This document shows, piece after piece, positions 50,847-60,259 of a DNA stretch of 64,000 bases; the first letter of the stretch is position 1; each line of letters begins with the position of its first letter. The position numbers were made by a program, and so were the translations under genes. A model generated the notes under the pieces. It did not search any database, was not told the origin of the DNA, and saw nothing but the letters and a program-made list of their open reading frames with translations. The DNA comes from Alteromonas sp047556435 (lineage in GTDB: Bacteria; Pseudomonadota; Gammaproteobacteria; Enterobacterales; Alteromonadaceae): the NCBI RefSeq assembly GCF_047556435.1, contig NZ_CP180210.1:1860001-1924000 (forward strand), read 5' to 3'.

Positions 50847-52724
50847 TTATTGCAGTAACGCCCGGATGTGCTTCGATAACTGACGAGCGTCGACAATCTT
50901 AAAGTTCTGGTTTTCGGTGGGCATCACATTGTGCCCATCCTGAACCACCACAAGCCCTTCAGGAAAGCGCTCGCCAAAGTTCAGGTTGCTTGCATCCAGT
51001 CCGTCAGTTTCTGACACGCCATCGATGCCTTTTTCCCAGTTGATACCAATGCTAAACGTGCCTACAAGAGCATGGCTGCTATCCGTTTTGTAAAGTGCAT
51101 AACGGTGGTTCCCCTGACTGGATACCAGTAAATAACGGACTTCATCTACATCAAAAAAGGCCATCCCTTCAATATCAGCTTTTACCGGATCGCTGACGTC
51201 TATCACGCGAACCGGTTCAGCATTAGGCTGAGAAAGATCTTTTTGCCAGATGCCGGCACTTTCCTCGCCCATGTAAAGCCTTTGCCTGGCGTCGTCGGCG
51301 ACACAACCCTCAGGTTGGCTGGGAAGTCTGAATGTCTCAATCAATGAAGCGCTGATGCTGTCACCATCTGTCATCAGACGGTGTCGCTGGTACCGGCCAT
51401 CAGTATCGTTAATAAATACATCGATAGTATTTTGCGATTTATACAGACACAAGCCATAGACATCACTCAGGGTGGTCGGGATACGGGCAACTTCCTGCAC
51501 CTCGCCGTTTTTATGGGCAATGGAGAAAACACTGATACTGTTATCTGAGCGGTTGCTGGCAACAGCAATATCGGCGTCATCAAAGTAACGGCCGGAATCG
51601 TAGCGTACATCCACATTGTTAACGCGGCCAACGGGAAGCGACTGTAATAGTGAGCCGTCCAGTGAATACACATTAAGTCCGGCCTTTTTGTCGGTACCCA
51701 GAATCAGACTTTGCGCGGGGGCTTTGGCGTTGTACCAGATAGCAGGATCATCGGCAGCATCGCCAAAGCGTGCTACCGGTGTGGTTTCTGCATCTGCGCT
51801 GACGGTAATGTCTGCCTTGGTGTTATCAGAGTCATGCATGGGAGGAGCAGCGGCTGGTATGGAATACACAGAGACCTCCTCGGTGGCATCGTCATAAACG
51901 CTCAGGATTGTTTCAGACGCAAGGTAACGGCTATGAATGGCTTCCGGTTCTGAGTCCTCAGCAAGCGGATAGCGCGTGATTGCCCCCGCTGAATGGGAAT
52001 AAACGGCAGCGTCATCCGGCGAGACCCAAAATATCCTTCCATCGGGCAGGGCGCTGACGCCTTCAACAGCATATTGAGGATGATGATACACAAGCGATCG
52101 GCGCTCATCAGACTCGATATTGGTTGGGTAGGCCCAAATACCGGCATATTCGTCGGCCAGATATAGCACGCCAGCACGCGCCGCTACGCTGCAGCTTTTG
52201 ATGCCTGGTGCGCCTGAAATAGTCCGCAGCAGCACGGGCTCTGACTCAGAGGAAGATAGCTGCGGCAACGCATATTGACGAATGCTACCCCGCGCATTCA
52301 CTACAAAGACTTCCGGGTAGTCCTGCTCAACGGACAAACACACTGCTTCTGTATCGGCATTATCCGGCGGAATAATGGAGAGCGTTTCCGGTGGCTCGTG
52401 TAATGAAAAACGTACAATATGGACATCAGATGTATTGGTGTTGAGGGTACTTACCAGTAACTGGTCACGGATAGTGACAGTGTCCGACAATGAGTATCTG
52501 CCGGAATAGTGTTGCACCACCTGATTGTCCTGAGACCGCAGCGTCAGCCCCGAAGTTTCGCTGGTCGTCAGGTAAAAATGCTTATCGCCAATGGTGATTG
52601 CGTGTGTGTTTACCGCGCGAAAAGAGGCAGACTTCTCTGGCTTTGGTCCCGATATGGCTTCTAGGCCGTGGGCGTATAAAGAGGTTGAGCCAAGGGTAAA
52701 CAGCAGCGCTGACAGTAGCTTCAT
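50847..52724 (-). CDS. Two-domain beta-propeller phytase
   Basis: A 625-residue exported phosphatase with a signal peptide (KLLSALLFTLGSTSLYA). The C-terminal propeller (about 305-625) has the phytase signatures DAADDPAIWYN (323-332), LILGTDKKAGLNVYSLDG (about 341-358), NNVDVRYD and EGCVADD. It should remove phosphates from phytate, needing calcium. The N-terminal half (about 30-295) is a second, degenerate propeller-like domain (CLSVEQDYPEVFVVN, YLADEYAGIWAYP), as in known dual-domain phytases. It overlaps the phosphatase gene by 4 bp (ATGA). Confidence 0.88.
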   Translation of the reverse strand: MKLLSALLFTLGSTSLYAHGLEAISGPKPEKSASFRAVNTHAITIGDKHFYLTTSETSGLTLRSQDNQVVQHYSGRYSLSDTVTIRDQLLVSTLNTNTSDVHIVRFSLHEPPETLSIIPPDNADTEAVCLSVEQDYPEVFVVNARGSIRQYALPQLSSSESEPVLLRTISGAPGIKSCSVAARAGVLYLADEYAGIWAYPTNIESDERRSLVYHHPQYAVEGVSALPDGRIFWVSPDDAAVYSHSAGAITRYPLAEDSEPEAIHSRYLASETILSVYDDATEEVSVYSIPAAAPPMHDSDNTKADITVSADAETTPVARFGDAADDPAIWYNAKAPAQSLILGTDKKAGLNVYSLDGSLLQSLPVGRVNNVDVRYDSGRYFDDADIAVASNRSDNSISVFSIAHKNGEVQEVARIPTTLSDVYGLCLYKSQNTIDVFINDTDGRYQRHRLMTDGDSISASLIETFRLPSQPEGCVADDARQRLYMGEESAGIWQKDLSQPNAEPVRVIDVSDPVKADIEGMAFFDVDEVRYLLVSSQGNHRYALYKTDSSHALVGTFSIGINWEKGIDGVSETDGLDASNLNFGERFPEGLVVVQDGHNVMPTENQNFKIVDARQLSKHIRALLQ

Positions 52725-53695
52725 GGCTGGTTTCCTTTTGCAATAGTATAGTGATAAATTTTCTTGCCGTTGTGATCGACAAACTGCACGTCTAGTGTGG
52801 CTTTTCTGACTGAGACGGTTGCAAACCCGCCAGTTGATCGCGCAAACTGTGTGAAGTCGTAGGATGAAACCGGACGCACTTCAGATCCGCCACCTGAGAT
52901 AAAATGCTCTACGTGCTTACCGGCCACTCTGTTGTGCTGCATGTCATGCTCATGACCCGCGAAATAAGCATCCACGCGGTATTTTTCAAATATTGGTTCC
53001 AACACGTCCCGGATCTCACTTGTCTTGCCATAGCGCTTACCACTGGAATACAGCGGATGATGGCCAATGACCACTTTCCAATCGGCATCAGTGTTTGCCA
53101 GAGAGGTTTCCAGCCAGCGTAACTGTTGTTGCTGTCCCTGAGCGCGTGCAGCCGCATATTTTGCCTCGTTATCGTAGGCTGGGTTTAGTGGAGAGGTATC
53201 AATAAACAAAAGCAAGAGACGGGTGCCATCATCCAGCGTCACGGATTTTTTGTAGTACGGTGCTGGCATTTCCCAGCGTCGGCTTCGCTGGCTGTAGTCA
53301 ATTTGTGCCTGCCAGTTGCCACGGTAATCGTGATTACCCAGCGTGGGGAACCAATCGATGAACAGGTGAGGGTAATGATAAACTTCCTCAAAGGCGCTTT
53401 GCCAGTAAGGGTCCGACACGGACGCCACACCGTTGTCGTAAAAATTATCGCCGGTGGTAGCAATAAATTCTGCATCCAGTTGCCAGGACGCCATATCCAT
53501 CCACTTAGCCACATCACGCTGATAAAAATGACCATTTCTGCCCCAGTCGCCCAGAACCAGAAAGTGATAGGCATCTTCATCAACCGCAAGCATATCTATC
53601 TGATTGTGTTGATACCAGTTGTCGTTAGTGACGGTGTTTGCCAGTGTCGTCACTGACAGCAGCAAACTGAAAAATAAAAAGCTTGTTTTTAACAT
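52721..53695 (-). CDS. Purple acid phosphatase-like metallophosphoesterase
   Basis: A 324-residue exported enzyme with a signal peptide (LKTSFLFFSLLLSVTTLANT). The metal-binding motifs run in the usual order: LVLGDWGRNG, TTGDNFYDNGV, TLGNHDYRG, VVIGHHPLYSSG and FAGHEHDMQH. This resembles tartrate-resistant (ACP5-type) acid phosphatases. It probably frees phosphate from partly dephosphorylated inositol phosphates or other esters. It lies between the TonB receptor (47 bp upstream) and phytase (overlapping), hence one operon. Confidence 0.88.
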   Translation of the reverse strand: MLKTSFLFFSLLLSVTTLANTVTNDNWYQHNQIDMLAVDEDAYHFLVLGDWGRNGHFYQRDVAKWMDMASWQLDAEFIATTGDNFYDNGVASVSDPYWQSAFEEVYHYPHLFIDWFPTLGNHDYRGNWQAQIDYSQRSRRWEMPAPYYKKSVTLDDGTRLLLLFIDTSPLNPAYDNEAKYAAARAQGQQQQLRWLETSLANTDADWKVVIGHHPLYSSGKRYGKTSEIRDVLEPIFEKYRVDAYFAGHEHDMQHNRVAGKHVEHFISGGGSEVRPVSSYDFTQFARSTGGFATVSVRKATLDVQFVDHNGKKIYHYTIAKGNQP

Positions 53696-53742
53696 CGTTA
53701 TTCTCAGAAATGGGTGGCGGGATGGCTCCCGCCACTTTGGTG

Positions 53743-56454
53743 TTACTGAATTTGCCAGGTAAAACCCAGCTCAAAAGTGCGCCCGTATTCTTCGTACTGC
53801 GCGTTGCGGTTGCGCGAGTCAAAGTAGTGATAATAAGGCTCGTCATTGATATTGATGGCATTGAAGTAGACGTTCATGGTGTCGTTTATGTAGTACTTCG
53901 CCATGAAATCTAACTGCGTATGATCGTCCTCGATACGAAGCATGTCGCCATCGATTTCTTCAAAGTTGTCGCTTTTGTAGGCCGCAGTCAGTCGCAGGCT
54001 GACGTCATTGCCTTCGTAGCCCAGCGTGATATTGCCGATGCGGTCAGACTGATTCGGTAAACGGGTTTCATAGCGTTCACCATCGAGGAACGTGGTGGCA
54101 TCAGAACTGGAGAAGGTGGCGTTGGTCGAGATCAGAAAGCCATTGTTAAAAGCTTTAACCCAGGACAATTCTATGCCGTGAATCGAAGCCGATTCACCGT
54201 TAATTGCCTGAACCACTTCATCGTAGCCGTCCCAGCCTTCTGTCCCTGCCACGTCGGCGTAAACCACAAAGTTGTCAATGTCTTTGTAAAATAAGCCGGC
54301 GGAGAGTACGCCGATATCGCCGGGGTAGTATTCAACGGACAAGTCGAGATTGTCCGCTTCATAAGGCTTAAGTTGCGGATTGCCCACCTCAGCTTCACGT
54401 TCAGTCACAAAGACGCCGTCATCTTCCTCGGTTTTGGTTTCAATAATCTGAAACGCTGCTACATCTTCGAATTTGGGACGGGAAATTGTCTGGGTATAAG
54501 CACCGCGCACCAAAAGCTTTTCAGTGAGCGCCCAGCGAACATTAATACTGGGAAGCAGGTAGTCGTAGTCGCGTTCGTTGCTCCATGGAGTATTTTCTAC
54601 GGTTTCCACGTCGCTCTGTTCGTCCTCGATAAGCTCCACGCGCATGCCGTTTGTGCTGAAGTCGGTTTTTTCATAGCGCACCCCGGCTACAATTCGCCAG
54701 TCGTCAATATCGACCGAGGACATCAGGTATGCCGCGAAGATGTCTTCTTTATTGACGTAAGATGCGCCGTTGGATTCCAGCTCAGAGTCCAGTTCTGCCA
54801 GTTCCAGTGCGCTGCGGTTGGCGTTGAAGTTACTGCGCATGGCAGCTCTGTCCAGCCCGGGGCCGAAGTCGCCCAATCCCCAGTCAGGGCTGCTCGTCGC
54901 GTACATGGCCGGATCGACGCCATCAAAGTCGCCGTCATAAATGAAAATGTTACTGTCGCGGTCTTTTTCGCGAGACCGGTACTTGGTACCCAGCTTAATT
55001 TCGCCTTTATGGCGGCCAAAAGTGACGGGCCGGGTGATATCCACTTTGATGCTGGTTTCGGTATCTTCGGTATAGTTGTCCTCAAACGCAATCTCGTCGA
55101 GTTCATAAGTGGATAAGGACATGGCGTCGGCGTTTTGGCTGACCAACGGGATCCGGGTTTCCAGATCGGCATCAATGCTGTCGTTTTCGGTGATAAAGTC
55201 GTAATAAAGCGCGTCCGGTTCGTCTTCATCCGACTTGGCGTAGCCGAGTTGCCAGTCAAGTTGCCAGGTATCCAGCTGATGCTCACCACCTGCCGTTAAC
55301 GTCAGAATCGACTGCGTTTCGAGTCTGTCCTTACTGCCACGTTCAATCTCGCTGTCTTCACCATCAAACACAAAGGTGTTCGCCAGACGAAATTCCTCAT
55401 CTGTGAATTCGCTGTACAGCGTGCGCAAGAAATACTGATTGTTGAAATCGGGTCGATAGTCAAAGTTCAGCGCCGCGCCCAGGCGCTCGCGGTTAATCGC
55501 GTAGTAACGCTGCTCAACTTCATCATCGCCGTTGGATTCAATGTTGTCTGAGCCAAAATCCCGGTCAAACCATGAAAGTGCCGCCGCAACACCAAAATCT
55601 TCAGAGACTTTGCGTGTCATGCTGCCGGAAACTTTGGGGCTGGTTTGGTCCCGTAATGCATTCTGGCTGCCCTGAACGGTCAGGCTGGCGGTGTTAGTTT
55701 CGCGATCAAACGCGCTTAAACTTTTGACTTCTACCGCGCCACCGATGGCGTCAGCATCCATGTCAGATGTGACAGACTTAGATACCTTCAGGGTCTGGAT
55801 CAGCTCTGATGGAATGACATCCAGCGCAACCGAACGCACGCCCGATTCCGGAGAAGGGATATTTAGCCCGTTAATGGTGACATTGTTTAAGTTCGGGTCG
55901 ATTCCCCGGATCCCGACAAACCTGCCTTCACCCTGGTCACGTTCAATGGACAAGCCGGGCAGACGTTGTAATGATTCTGCGGCGTTCTGATCCGGAAACT
56001 GGCCAATGGCATCAGCCGATACGATAGATGAAATGGTATCGGCAACACGCTGCTGGTTTATTGCGCTGGCCTGACCGCTGCGCTGCCCGCGAACGATCAT
56101 TTCCGTCATGGCGCTGTCATCATCCAGCGTAATAACTGGCGTGATGGTGCTGTCTTGTGAGACCGTCTCCTGCTGCGTAATCGTGTCTGCACCCAGGTAA
56201 CTGATTTCCAGCGTATAGGTGCCCGCTGGTAATGCGGTGAAACGAAACGAGCCGTCACGTTCAGACTGCGTGGTGCGTCCCAGCTCGACAACGGTTATCT
56301 GCGCACCGGCATACACCCGGTTTTCCGCGGTATTGGTAAGCTGGCCTACAATCGTTGCATTGTCAGCGGCAAGAGCGGGTGATATCGCACTCAGTGATGC
56401 CAGTCCCAAAGCTGCGATACACGCCCGGGAGAGTAGAGAAAGTTTTCGTGACAT
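53743..56454 (-). CDS. TonB-dependent receptor of the phytase operon
   Basis: A 903-residue outer-membrane receptor. Signal peptide (SRACIAALGLASLSAISPALA), then a carboxypeptidase-regulatory-like domain (about 32-110: VYAGAQITVVELGRT, GSFRFTALPAGTYTLEISY). A TonB-box-like EMIVRGQ precedes the plug (about 130-250: SADAIGQFPDQNAAESLQRL, RGIDPNLNNVTINGLN), then a beta barrel ending in FELGFTWQIQ. As first gene of the phosphatase operon it likely imports phytate or inositol phosphates, but the ligand is inferred from context. A candidate Pho box lies 61-100 bp upstream. Confidence 0.92.
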   Translation of the reverse strand: MSRKLSLLSRACIAALGLASLSAISPALAADNATIVGQLTNTAENRVYAGAQITVVELGRTTQSERDGSFRFTALPAGTYTLEISYLGADTITQQETVSQDSTITPVITLDDDSAMTEMIVRGQRSGQASAINQQRVADTISSIVSADAIGQFPDQNAAESLQRLPGLSIERDQGEGRFVGIRGIDPNLNNVTINGLNIPSPESGVRSVALDVIPSELIQTLKVSKSVTSDMDADAIGGAVEVKSLSAFDRETNTASLTVQGSQNALRDQTSPKVSGSMTRKVSEDFGVAAALSWFDRDFGSDNIESNGDDEVEQRYYAINRERLGAALNFDYRPDFNNQYFLRTLYSEFTDEEFRLANTFVFDGEDSEIERGSKDRLETQSILTLTAGGEHQLDTWQLDWQLGYAKSDEDEPDALYYDFITENDSIDADLETRIPLVSQNADAMSLSTYELDEIAFEDNYTEDTETSIKVDITRPVTFGRHKGEIKLGTKYRSREKDRDSNIFIYDGDFDGVDPAMYATSSPDWGLGDFGPGLDRAAMRSNFNANRSALELAELDSELESNGASYVNKEDIFAAYLMSSVDIDDWRIVAGVRYEKTDFSTNGMRVELIEDEQSDVETVENTPWSNERDYDYLLPSINVRWALTEKLLVRGAYTQTISRPKFEDVAAFQIIETKTEEDDGVFVTEREAEVGNPQLKPYEADNLDLSVEYYPGDIGVLSAGLFYKDIDNFVVYADVAGTEGWDGYDEVVQAINGESASIHGIELSWVKAFNNGFLISTNATFSSSDATTFLDGERYETRLPNQSDRIGNITLGYEGNDVSLRLTAAYKSDNFEEIDGDMLRIEDDHTQLDFMAKYYINDTMNVYFNAININDEPYYHYFDSRNRNAQYEEYGRTFELGFTWQIQ

Positions 56455-56514
56455 GGTGTTCCCTTTTTTCTGCTAAGCAAGTGAGTTGTGCGTCGCTTAC
56501 CCTAGGCAGAGCAG

Positions 56515-56554
56515 ATGACAATTATGTGACTGCAATATGACGTAATCGCGACAG
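56515..56554 (-). promoter_or_regulatory. Candidate Pho box, four 11-bp-spaced units
   Basis: Read on the minus strand towards the TonB receptor: CTGTCGC, ACGTCAT, CAGTCAC, TTGTCAT, each unit starting 11 bp after the last. They match the PhoB half-site CTGTCAT at 5, 5, 5 and 6 of 7 positions. A weak -10 candidate, TAGGGT, lies 10 bp downstream, as PhoB promoters often lack a good -35. The 325-bp divergent gap also serves the GGDEF-AraC pair; nothing else stands out there. Confidence 0.6.
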
Positions 56555-56779
56555 GGGGCTTTATCAGACAGAATTAACTGTTTTCAGGAACTGAGTGAGC
56601 CGATATGACCCTCTGCTAACTTACTGAATCTGTTATTTATTTCAGGATTTCTTACCGCACTTTCAGGCACGCGCGTCACGTGTCTGTCACATTCGTGAGC
56701 CAGAATGACCCTGTTCACATGCCAGCGTTCCACGTTAATTAGGGGCCTGACGTGATTAATTCAGAACCAGTGAGTCAAC

Positions 56780-57691
56780 ATGTATAACGCGACACTATTC
56801 TCCCAGTTGGGCCGCCATAGTCATTTGATTGGTGCTGTACTGGCCACCGTTTGCTCGGCGTTTACGCTGGCAATAACGCAGGGCACCGCAAAGCCGGCTG
56901 CAATCATATCCTGGCTGGATATTACCGGTGAAGGCAGCGTTGTCCTGCTTACCTTTGGCTGGATTGTTGCCGTACTTGCCAGCCGACCTGCGGGAAAGGT
57001 CACGACACTGCTTACCCTGGGGTTAACCTTCTTTATGTTTTCCGCGCTGCTGGATGTGCTGGATGAGTTTTTGACCTATCCCGTGTCGGCTGACTGGCTG
57101 AGTATGGTCGAGTCCATCCCTGCTGCTATTGGCATGGTGATTATGTCAGTAGCGTTATATTTGTGGCATCAGGAACAACTGGTGCTCAATACCCAGCTGC
57201 GTCGTAAGGAGTGGGACAGCCGGAGTCACGAGCAAGTTGATTCGATCACGCAACTTTATCGTGGCGATTACTGGCAGGCGTGTGCCCGCAATTTGTTGTT
57301 GCAGGAGAAAACAGGCTGCGTGGTGGTGCTGGATATCAATGATTTCAGTCAGTTCAATCTTCGCTATGGTCAGCAGGAAGGCGATCGGTTTTTAAAAGAA
57401 GTGGCGCAGCTTCTGGTCATGCACCTTCGCGACTGTGACCTGGCGTGTCGTTACGCCGGCGACCGCTTTGCTCTGTTGCTGCCGGATATGAACCGGGACG
57501 AGGTCAGTCACCTTATCAGTCAGCTATGTACCTCTATCCGCCATCTGGCGTTTCGTTGCAACAGTCAGACAACGGCGGTGTTTAACAGCGCACGGGCAGT
57601 GCAAGCGCAGCTAGTGCCGGGGATGGAAGTGCCAGCGCTATTACGCCGTCTGAACGAGCAGCTCGATACCTGTGCATCGCAGGTCGCCTGA
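56780..57691 (+). CDS. Membrane protein with degenerate GGDEF domain
   Basis: A 303-residue protein with about four membrane helices in the first 130 residues and a C-terminal GGDEF-like domain. The signature reads AGDRF (226-230): the catalytic Glu position is Arg, and the metal motif is VLDINDF. Cyclase activity is therefore unlikely. An I-site-like RxxD is intact (Arg217, Asp220), so c-di-GMP binding is possible. Its stop overlaps the AraC-type gene (TGATG), so the two are probably translated together and may act as a pair. It is divergent from the phytase operon. Confidence 0.8.
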   Translation: MYNATLFSQLGRHSHLIGAVLATVCSAFTLAITQGTAKPAAIISWLDITGEGSVVLLTFGWIVAVLASRPAGKVTTLLTLGLTFFMFSALLDVLDEFLTYPVSADWLSMVESIPAAIGMVIMSVALYLWHQEQLVLNTQLRRKEWDSRSHEQVDSITQLYRGDYWQACARNLLLQEKTGCVVVLDINDFSQFNLRYGQQEGDRFLKEVAQLLVMHLRDCDLACRYAGDRFALLLPDMNRDEVSHLISQLCTSIRHLAFRCNSQTTAVFNSARAVQAQLVPGMEVPALLRRLNEQLDTCASQVA

Positions 57692-58695
57692 TGCAGGTTG
57701 TCGCACCCGTAGTAAAACACGATAAGGTGATCCCGGCTTCAGCTATCGTCAAGGCGGTGTTGTCGGTTACCGGCCCCCGGGGAGCGGCGGAACATAAAAT
57801 ACTACGCGGTACCGGCATTTTTATCTCAGATTTAAAACCGGAATTGTTGGTGAGCCCGGCGCAACTGTTAACGCTATTCACCAATGCTCAGAATTATGCC
57901 AACGGGCCAGACATTGCCTTTCAAATTGGAAAATCGATGGCGACAGCGCATCTTACCGGCACCTGGCATGGCGTAGGTAGTTGTCATAATGTGCTGGATG
58001 CACTGCAAATGATTACGCGTTTTCGCTGGCACTTCTGTCCACTGATGTCGGTGTCGATCTATGCGGGAAAAGGGCGGCGCGTTCTGGCGTTTCAGGATCC
58101 GTTTGGATGCGGCAAGCTCTGGCCTTTCGTTACGCAGCTCTATGGGGCGTTCTTTGTCTCCCTGTTTCGGTATTGGCTGGGGCAGCGACTGGCATGCAAC
58201 TTCAGATTTAACTTTAGCCGTCCCCGCCATGTTCATGAGTATGAGGCGCATCTGGGCTTCCGACTCGCGTTCGATCAGCCCATGCTTAGCATTCAGCTGG
58301 AAATGAGGGAGCTGAAACGGGCTTTTCCCAAACGGGATGCCTTTTATCGTCACGCGCTGCTTACGCATTTACAGGAGAATGCGGCCGTCTGCGTCAGCCT
58401 GCTCGATGTTGTGCGGGAGCAAATTGCATCTCGACCAGGGTGTACGCTGTCATCACTGGCATCGCAGCTCAATTACAGCCCGGCGACACTTAAACGAAAA
58501 CTCAAGGACCATCAGACCACGTTCAGCGAACTGAACGATCAGGTTCGCCGCCAGCAGGCTATTTATTTATTGTCGGTGCAAAAACTTAATAATGAGCAAA
58601 GTGCGCTGCAAATGGCGTTTACTGACTTGCCAAACTTCAGGCGCGCAGTGAAACGCTGGACAGGTCATACGCCCAGTGAACTACGCGAGGTATAA
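57691..58695 (+). CDS. AraC family transcriptional regulator
   Basis: A 334-residue regulator with an N-terminal arabinose-binding-like domain (AraC_binding_2/Arabinose_bd type) and a C-terminal double helix-turn-helix: TLSSLASQLNYSPATLKRKLKD and SALQMAFTDLPNFRRAVKRWTGHTPSELR. It is close in layout to OruR/MmsR-type members that sense small metabolites. Its coupling to the membrane GGDEF protein and its divergence from the phytase operon suggest it may control that operon, but this is inference. Confidence 0.9.
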   Translation: MQVVAPVVKHDKVIPASAIVKAVLSVTGPRGAAEHKILRGTGIFISDLKPELLVSPAQLLTLFTNAQNYANGPDIAFQIGKSMATAHLTGTWHGVGSCHNVLDALQMITRFRWHFCPLMSVSIYAGKGRRVLAFQDPFGCGKLWPFVTQLYGAFFVSLFRYWLGQRLACNFRFNFSRPRHVHEYEAHLGFRLAFDQPMLSIQLEMRELKRAFPKRDAFYRHALLTHLQENAAVCVSLLDVVREQIASRPGCTLSSLASQLNYSPATLKRKLKDHQTTFSELNDQVRRQQAIYLLSVQKLNNEQSALQMAFTDLPNFRRAVKRWTGHTPSELREV

Positions 58696-58852
58696 GCTTC
58701 TTCTCTCGTTATCTTCTGTTTTCACGCCGTCTGCCGTGCGCTATCACAGATAGCCTGTCAATTCGCCATGACTTATAACAACCTGCGCTTGCATTACCGT
58801 CAAAACGCCTTATTCTGATGCGATTTTCCTGTTTATCTCACCCGGAGAGCCT

Positions 58853-60166
58853 GTGCAGTCTGATGTATCCGCCAATCCCTTTGGATTATTGCCCATTTTC
58901 TTTTTTGTCGTGCTGGTAATTGTCACAGGTGTTTTCACCGGCTCGATAACAGCAATGCCCATACTGGTTGCGTTTTTTCTGTCTGCCGGTCTGGCTTTGG
59001 GACTGAATGACCGCAAAAAGTCGCTCAACGTGGCTGATAAAATTCAGTTATTTTGTCGCGGGGGCGGGGATAAAAATATCATTCTTCTGGTGTTTATCTT
59101 TCTGTTGGCCGGGGCATTTTATGCGCTGACTATCGATATCGGCGCGCGTGATGCCACGGTAAACCTGGCGCTACAGTTTATTCCCCGTGGCGTGATCCTT
59201 CCTGGCCTGTTTCTTATCTGCTGTTTTATTTCGTTTGCTATGGGAACGTCAATGGGAACGATAACCGCGCTGTCACCGATTGGCGCAGGTCTGGCCGAAA
59301 GCCTGGGAATTCCGGTACCCATGGCGCTTGGTATTGTGGTGGGTGGTGCGATGTTTGGCGATAACCTGTCATTCGTATCTGATACCACCATCGCCGCCAC
59401 CCGGAGTCAGGGGGTGAAGCTTACTGATAAATTCAAAGCGAACCTGGTAATTGCGGTGCCAGCCGCTCTGGTCACTGTCATTCTGCTGTGCCTGATACCG
59501 GTAGATAGTGCGATACTGCCTCAGGGCGGGCCGACACAGTGGATACTGGTGCTACCCTATATTCTTATTATTATTGCGGCGCTTGCCGGGCTCAACGTCA
59601 TTGCAGTGCTGGCGACTGGTATCGGAAGTGCCGGCATTGTCGGATTGTTTAATGGCAGTTTTACGGTTATTGAAATGCTGCAGAGCATGCAAAAAGGTCT
59701 CGGATGGATGCAGGACCTGGCCATGATTGCCATAACCATTGGTGGTATTGTGGCTCTTATGCATGCCTATGGGGGGATTGCTTTTCTGATTCAGGTGCTT
59801 ACACGCCGGATAAAAAGCCGACGCGGTGCCGAGTTCAGTATAGCCAGCCTGGTAAGCTTTCTGGATGTGTCGACGGCAAATAACACCATTGCGATTGTTG
59901 CTGCCGGCCCCATTGCGAAAGACTTAAACACAAAGTACGGCGTTGATCCGCGACGTACCGCCAGTCTGCTGGATGTATTTTCATGCGGGTTTCAGGGATT
60001 GGTGCCTTATGGCGCTCAGTTGTTAAGTGCTGCGGCGGTGGTGGGCATTTCTCCGCTCTCGGTGACAGTTTACAGCTGGTATCCGATGTTGCTGCTGGTG
60101 TTTGGCATTACTGCCATTACCTTTAATCTGCCGCGTTACATCACCCATACCGGTGATGAGCTTTAG
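58853..60166 (+). CDS. NhaC family sodium/proton antiporter
   Basis: A 437-residue membrane protein with about 11-12 helices. The family features are FFFVVLVIVTGVFTG, FAMGTSMGTITALSPIGAGLAE, and GGAMFGDNLSFVSDTTIAATRSQG, plus a C-terminal DVSTANNTIAIVAAGPIAKDL and DVFSCGFQGLVPYGAQLL. It probably exports sodium against protons; amino-acid antiport is known in some relatives. The start is GTG at 58853 with GGAGAG upstream. Transcribed alone. Confidence 0.88.
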   Translation: MQSDVSANPFGLLPIFFFVVLVIVTGVFTGSITAMPILVAFFLSAGLALGLNDRKKSLNVADKIQLFCRGGGDKNIILLVFIFLLAGAFYALTIDIGARDATVNLALQFIPRGVILPGLFLICCFISFAMGTSMGTITALSPIGAGLAESLGIPVPMALGIVVGGAMFGDNLSFVSDTTIAATRSQGVKLTDKFKANLVIAVPAALVTVILLCLIPVDSAILPQGGPTQWILVLPYILIIIAALAGLNVIAVLATGIGSAGIVGLFNGSFTVIEMLQSMQKGLGWMQDLAMIAITIGGIVALMHAYGGIAFLIQVLTRRIKSRRGAEFSIASLVSFLDVSTANNTIAIVAAGPIAKDLNTKYGVDPRRTASLLDVFSCGFQGLVPYGAQLLSAAAVVGISPLSVTVYSWYPMLLLVFGITAITFNLPRYITHTGDEL

Positions 60167-60201
60167 TCAGCCAGACTTAACGCATAGGCACACTCCGGTT
60201 T

Positions 60202-60259
60202 ATACCAATCCGTAATGATGAGTGCTCTGAGCTGATCACACATTATTACAGACTGGTAT
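60202..60259. repeat. Imperfect inverted repeat, MITE-like
   Basis: The 19-base arm at 60202-60220 (starting ATACCAATCCGTAAT) and the 19-base arm at 60241-60259 (ending CAGACTGGTAT) are complementary at 16 of 19 positions, one mismatch being a G-U pair in RNA. The 20-base spacer contains a further small hairpin (GCTC-T-GAGC). It stands in the gap between the antiporter and hrpA. Short intergenic repeats beginning TATACCAAT are common in Alteromonadales, as I recall; copy number here is untested. Confidence 0.5.

Noticed and set aside
54373..55116. Long open frame (247 codons, plus strand) inside the TonB receptor
   Set aside because: It is antisense to a clear receptor gene, has no ribosome-binding site or recognisable domain, and results from codon bias on the other strand.
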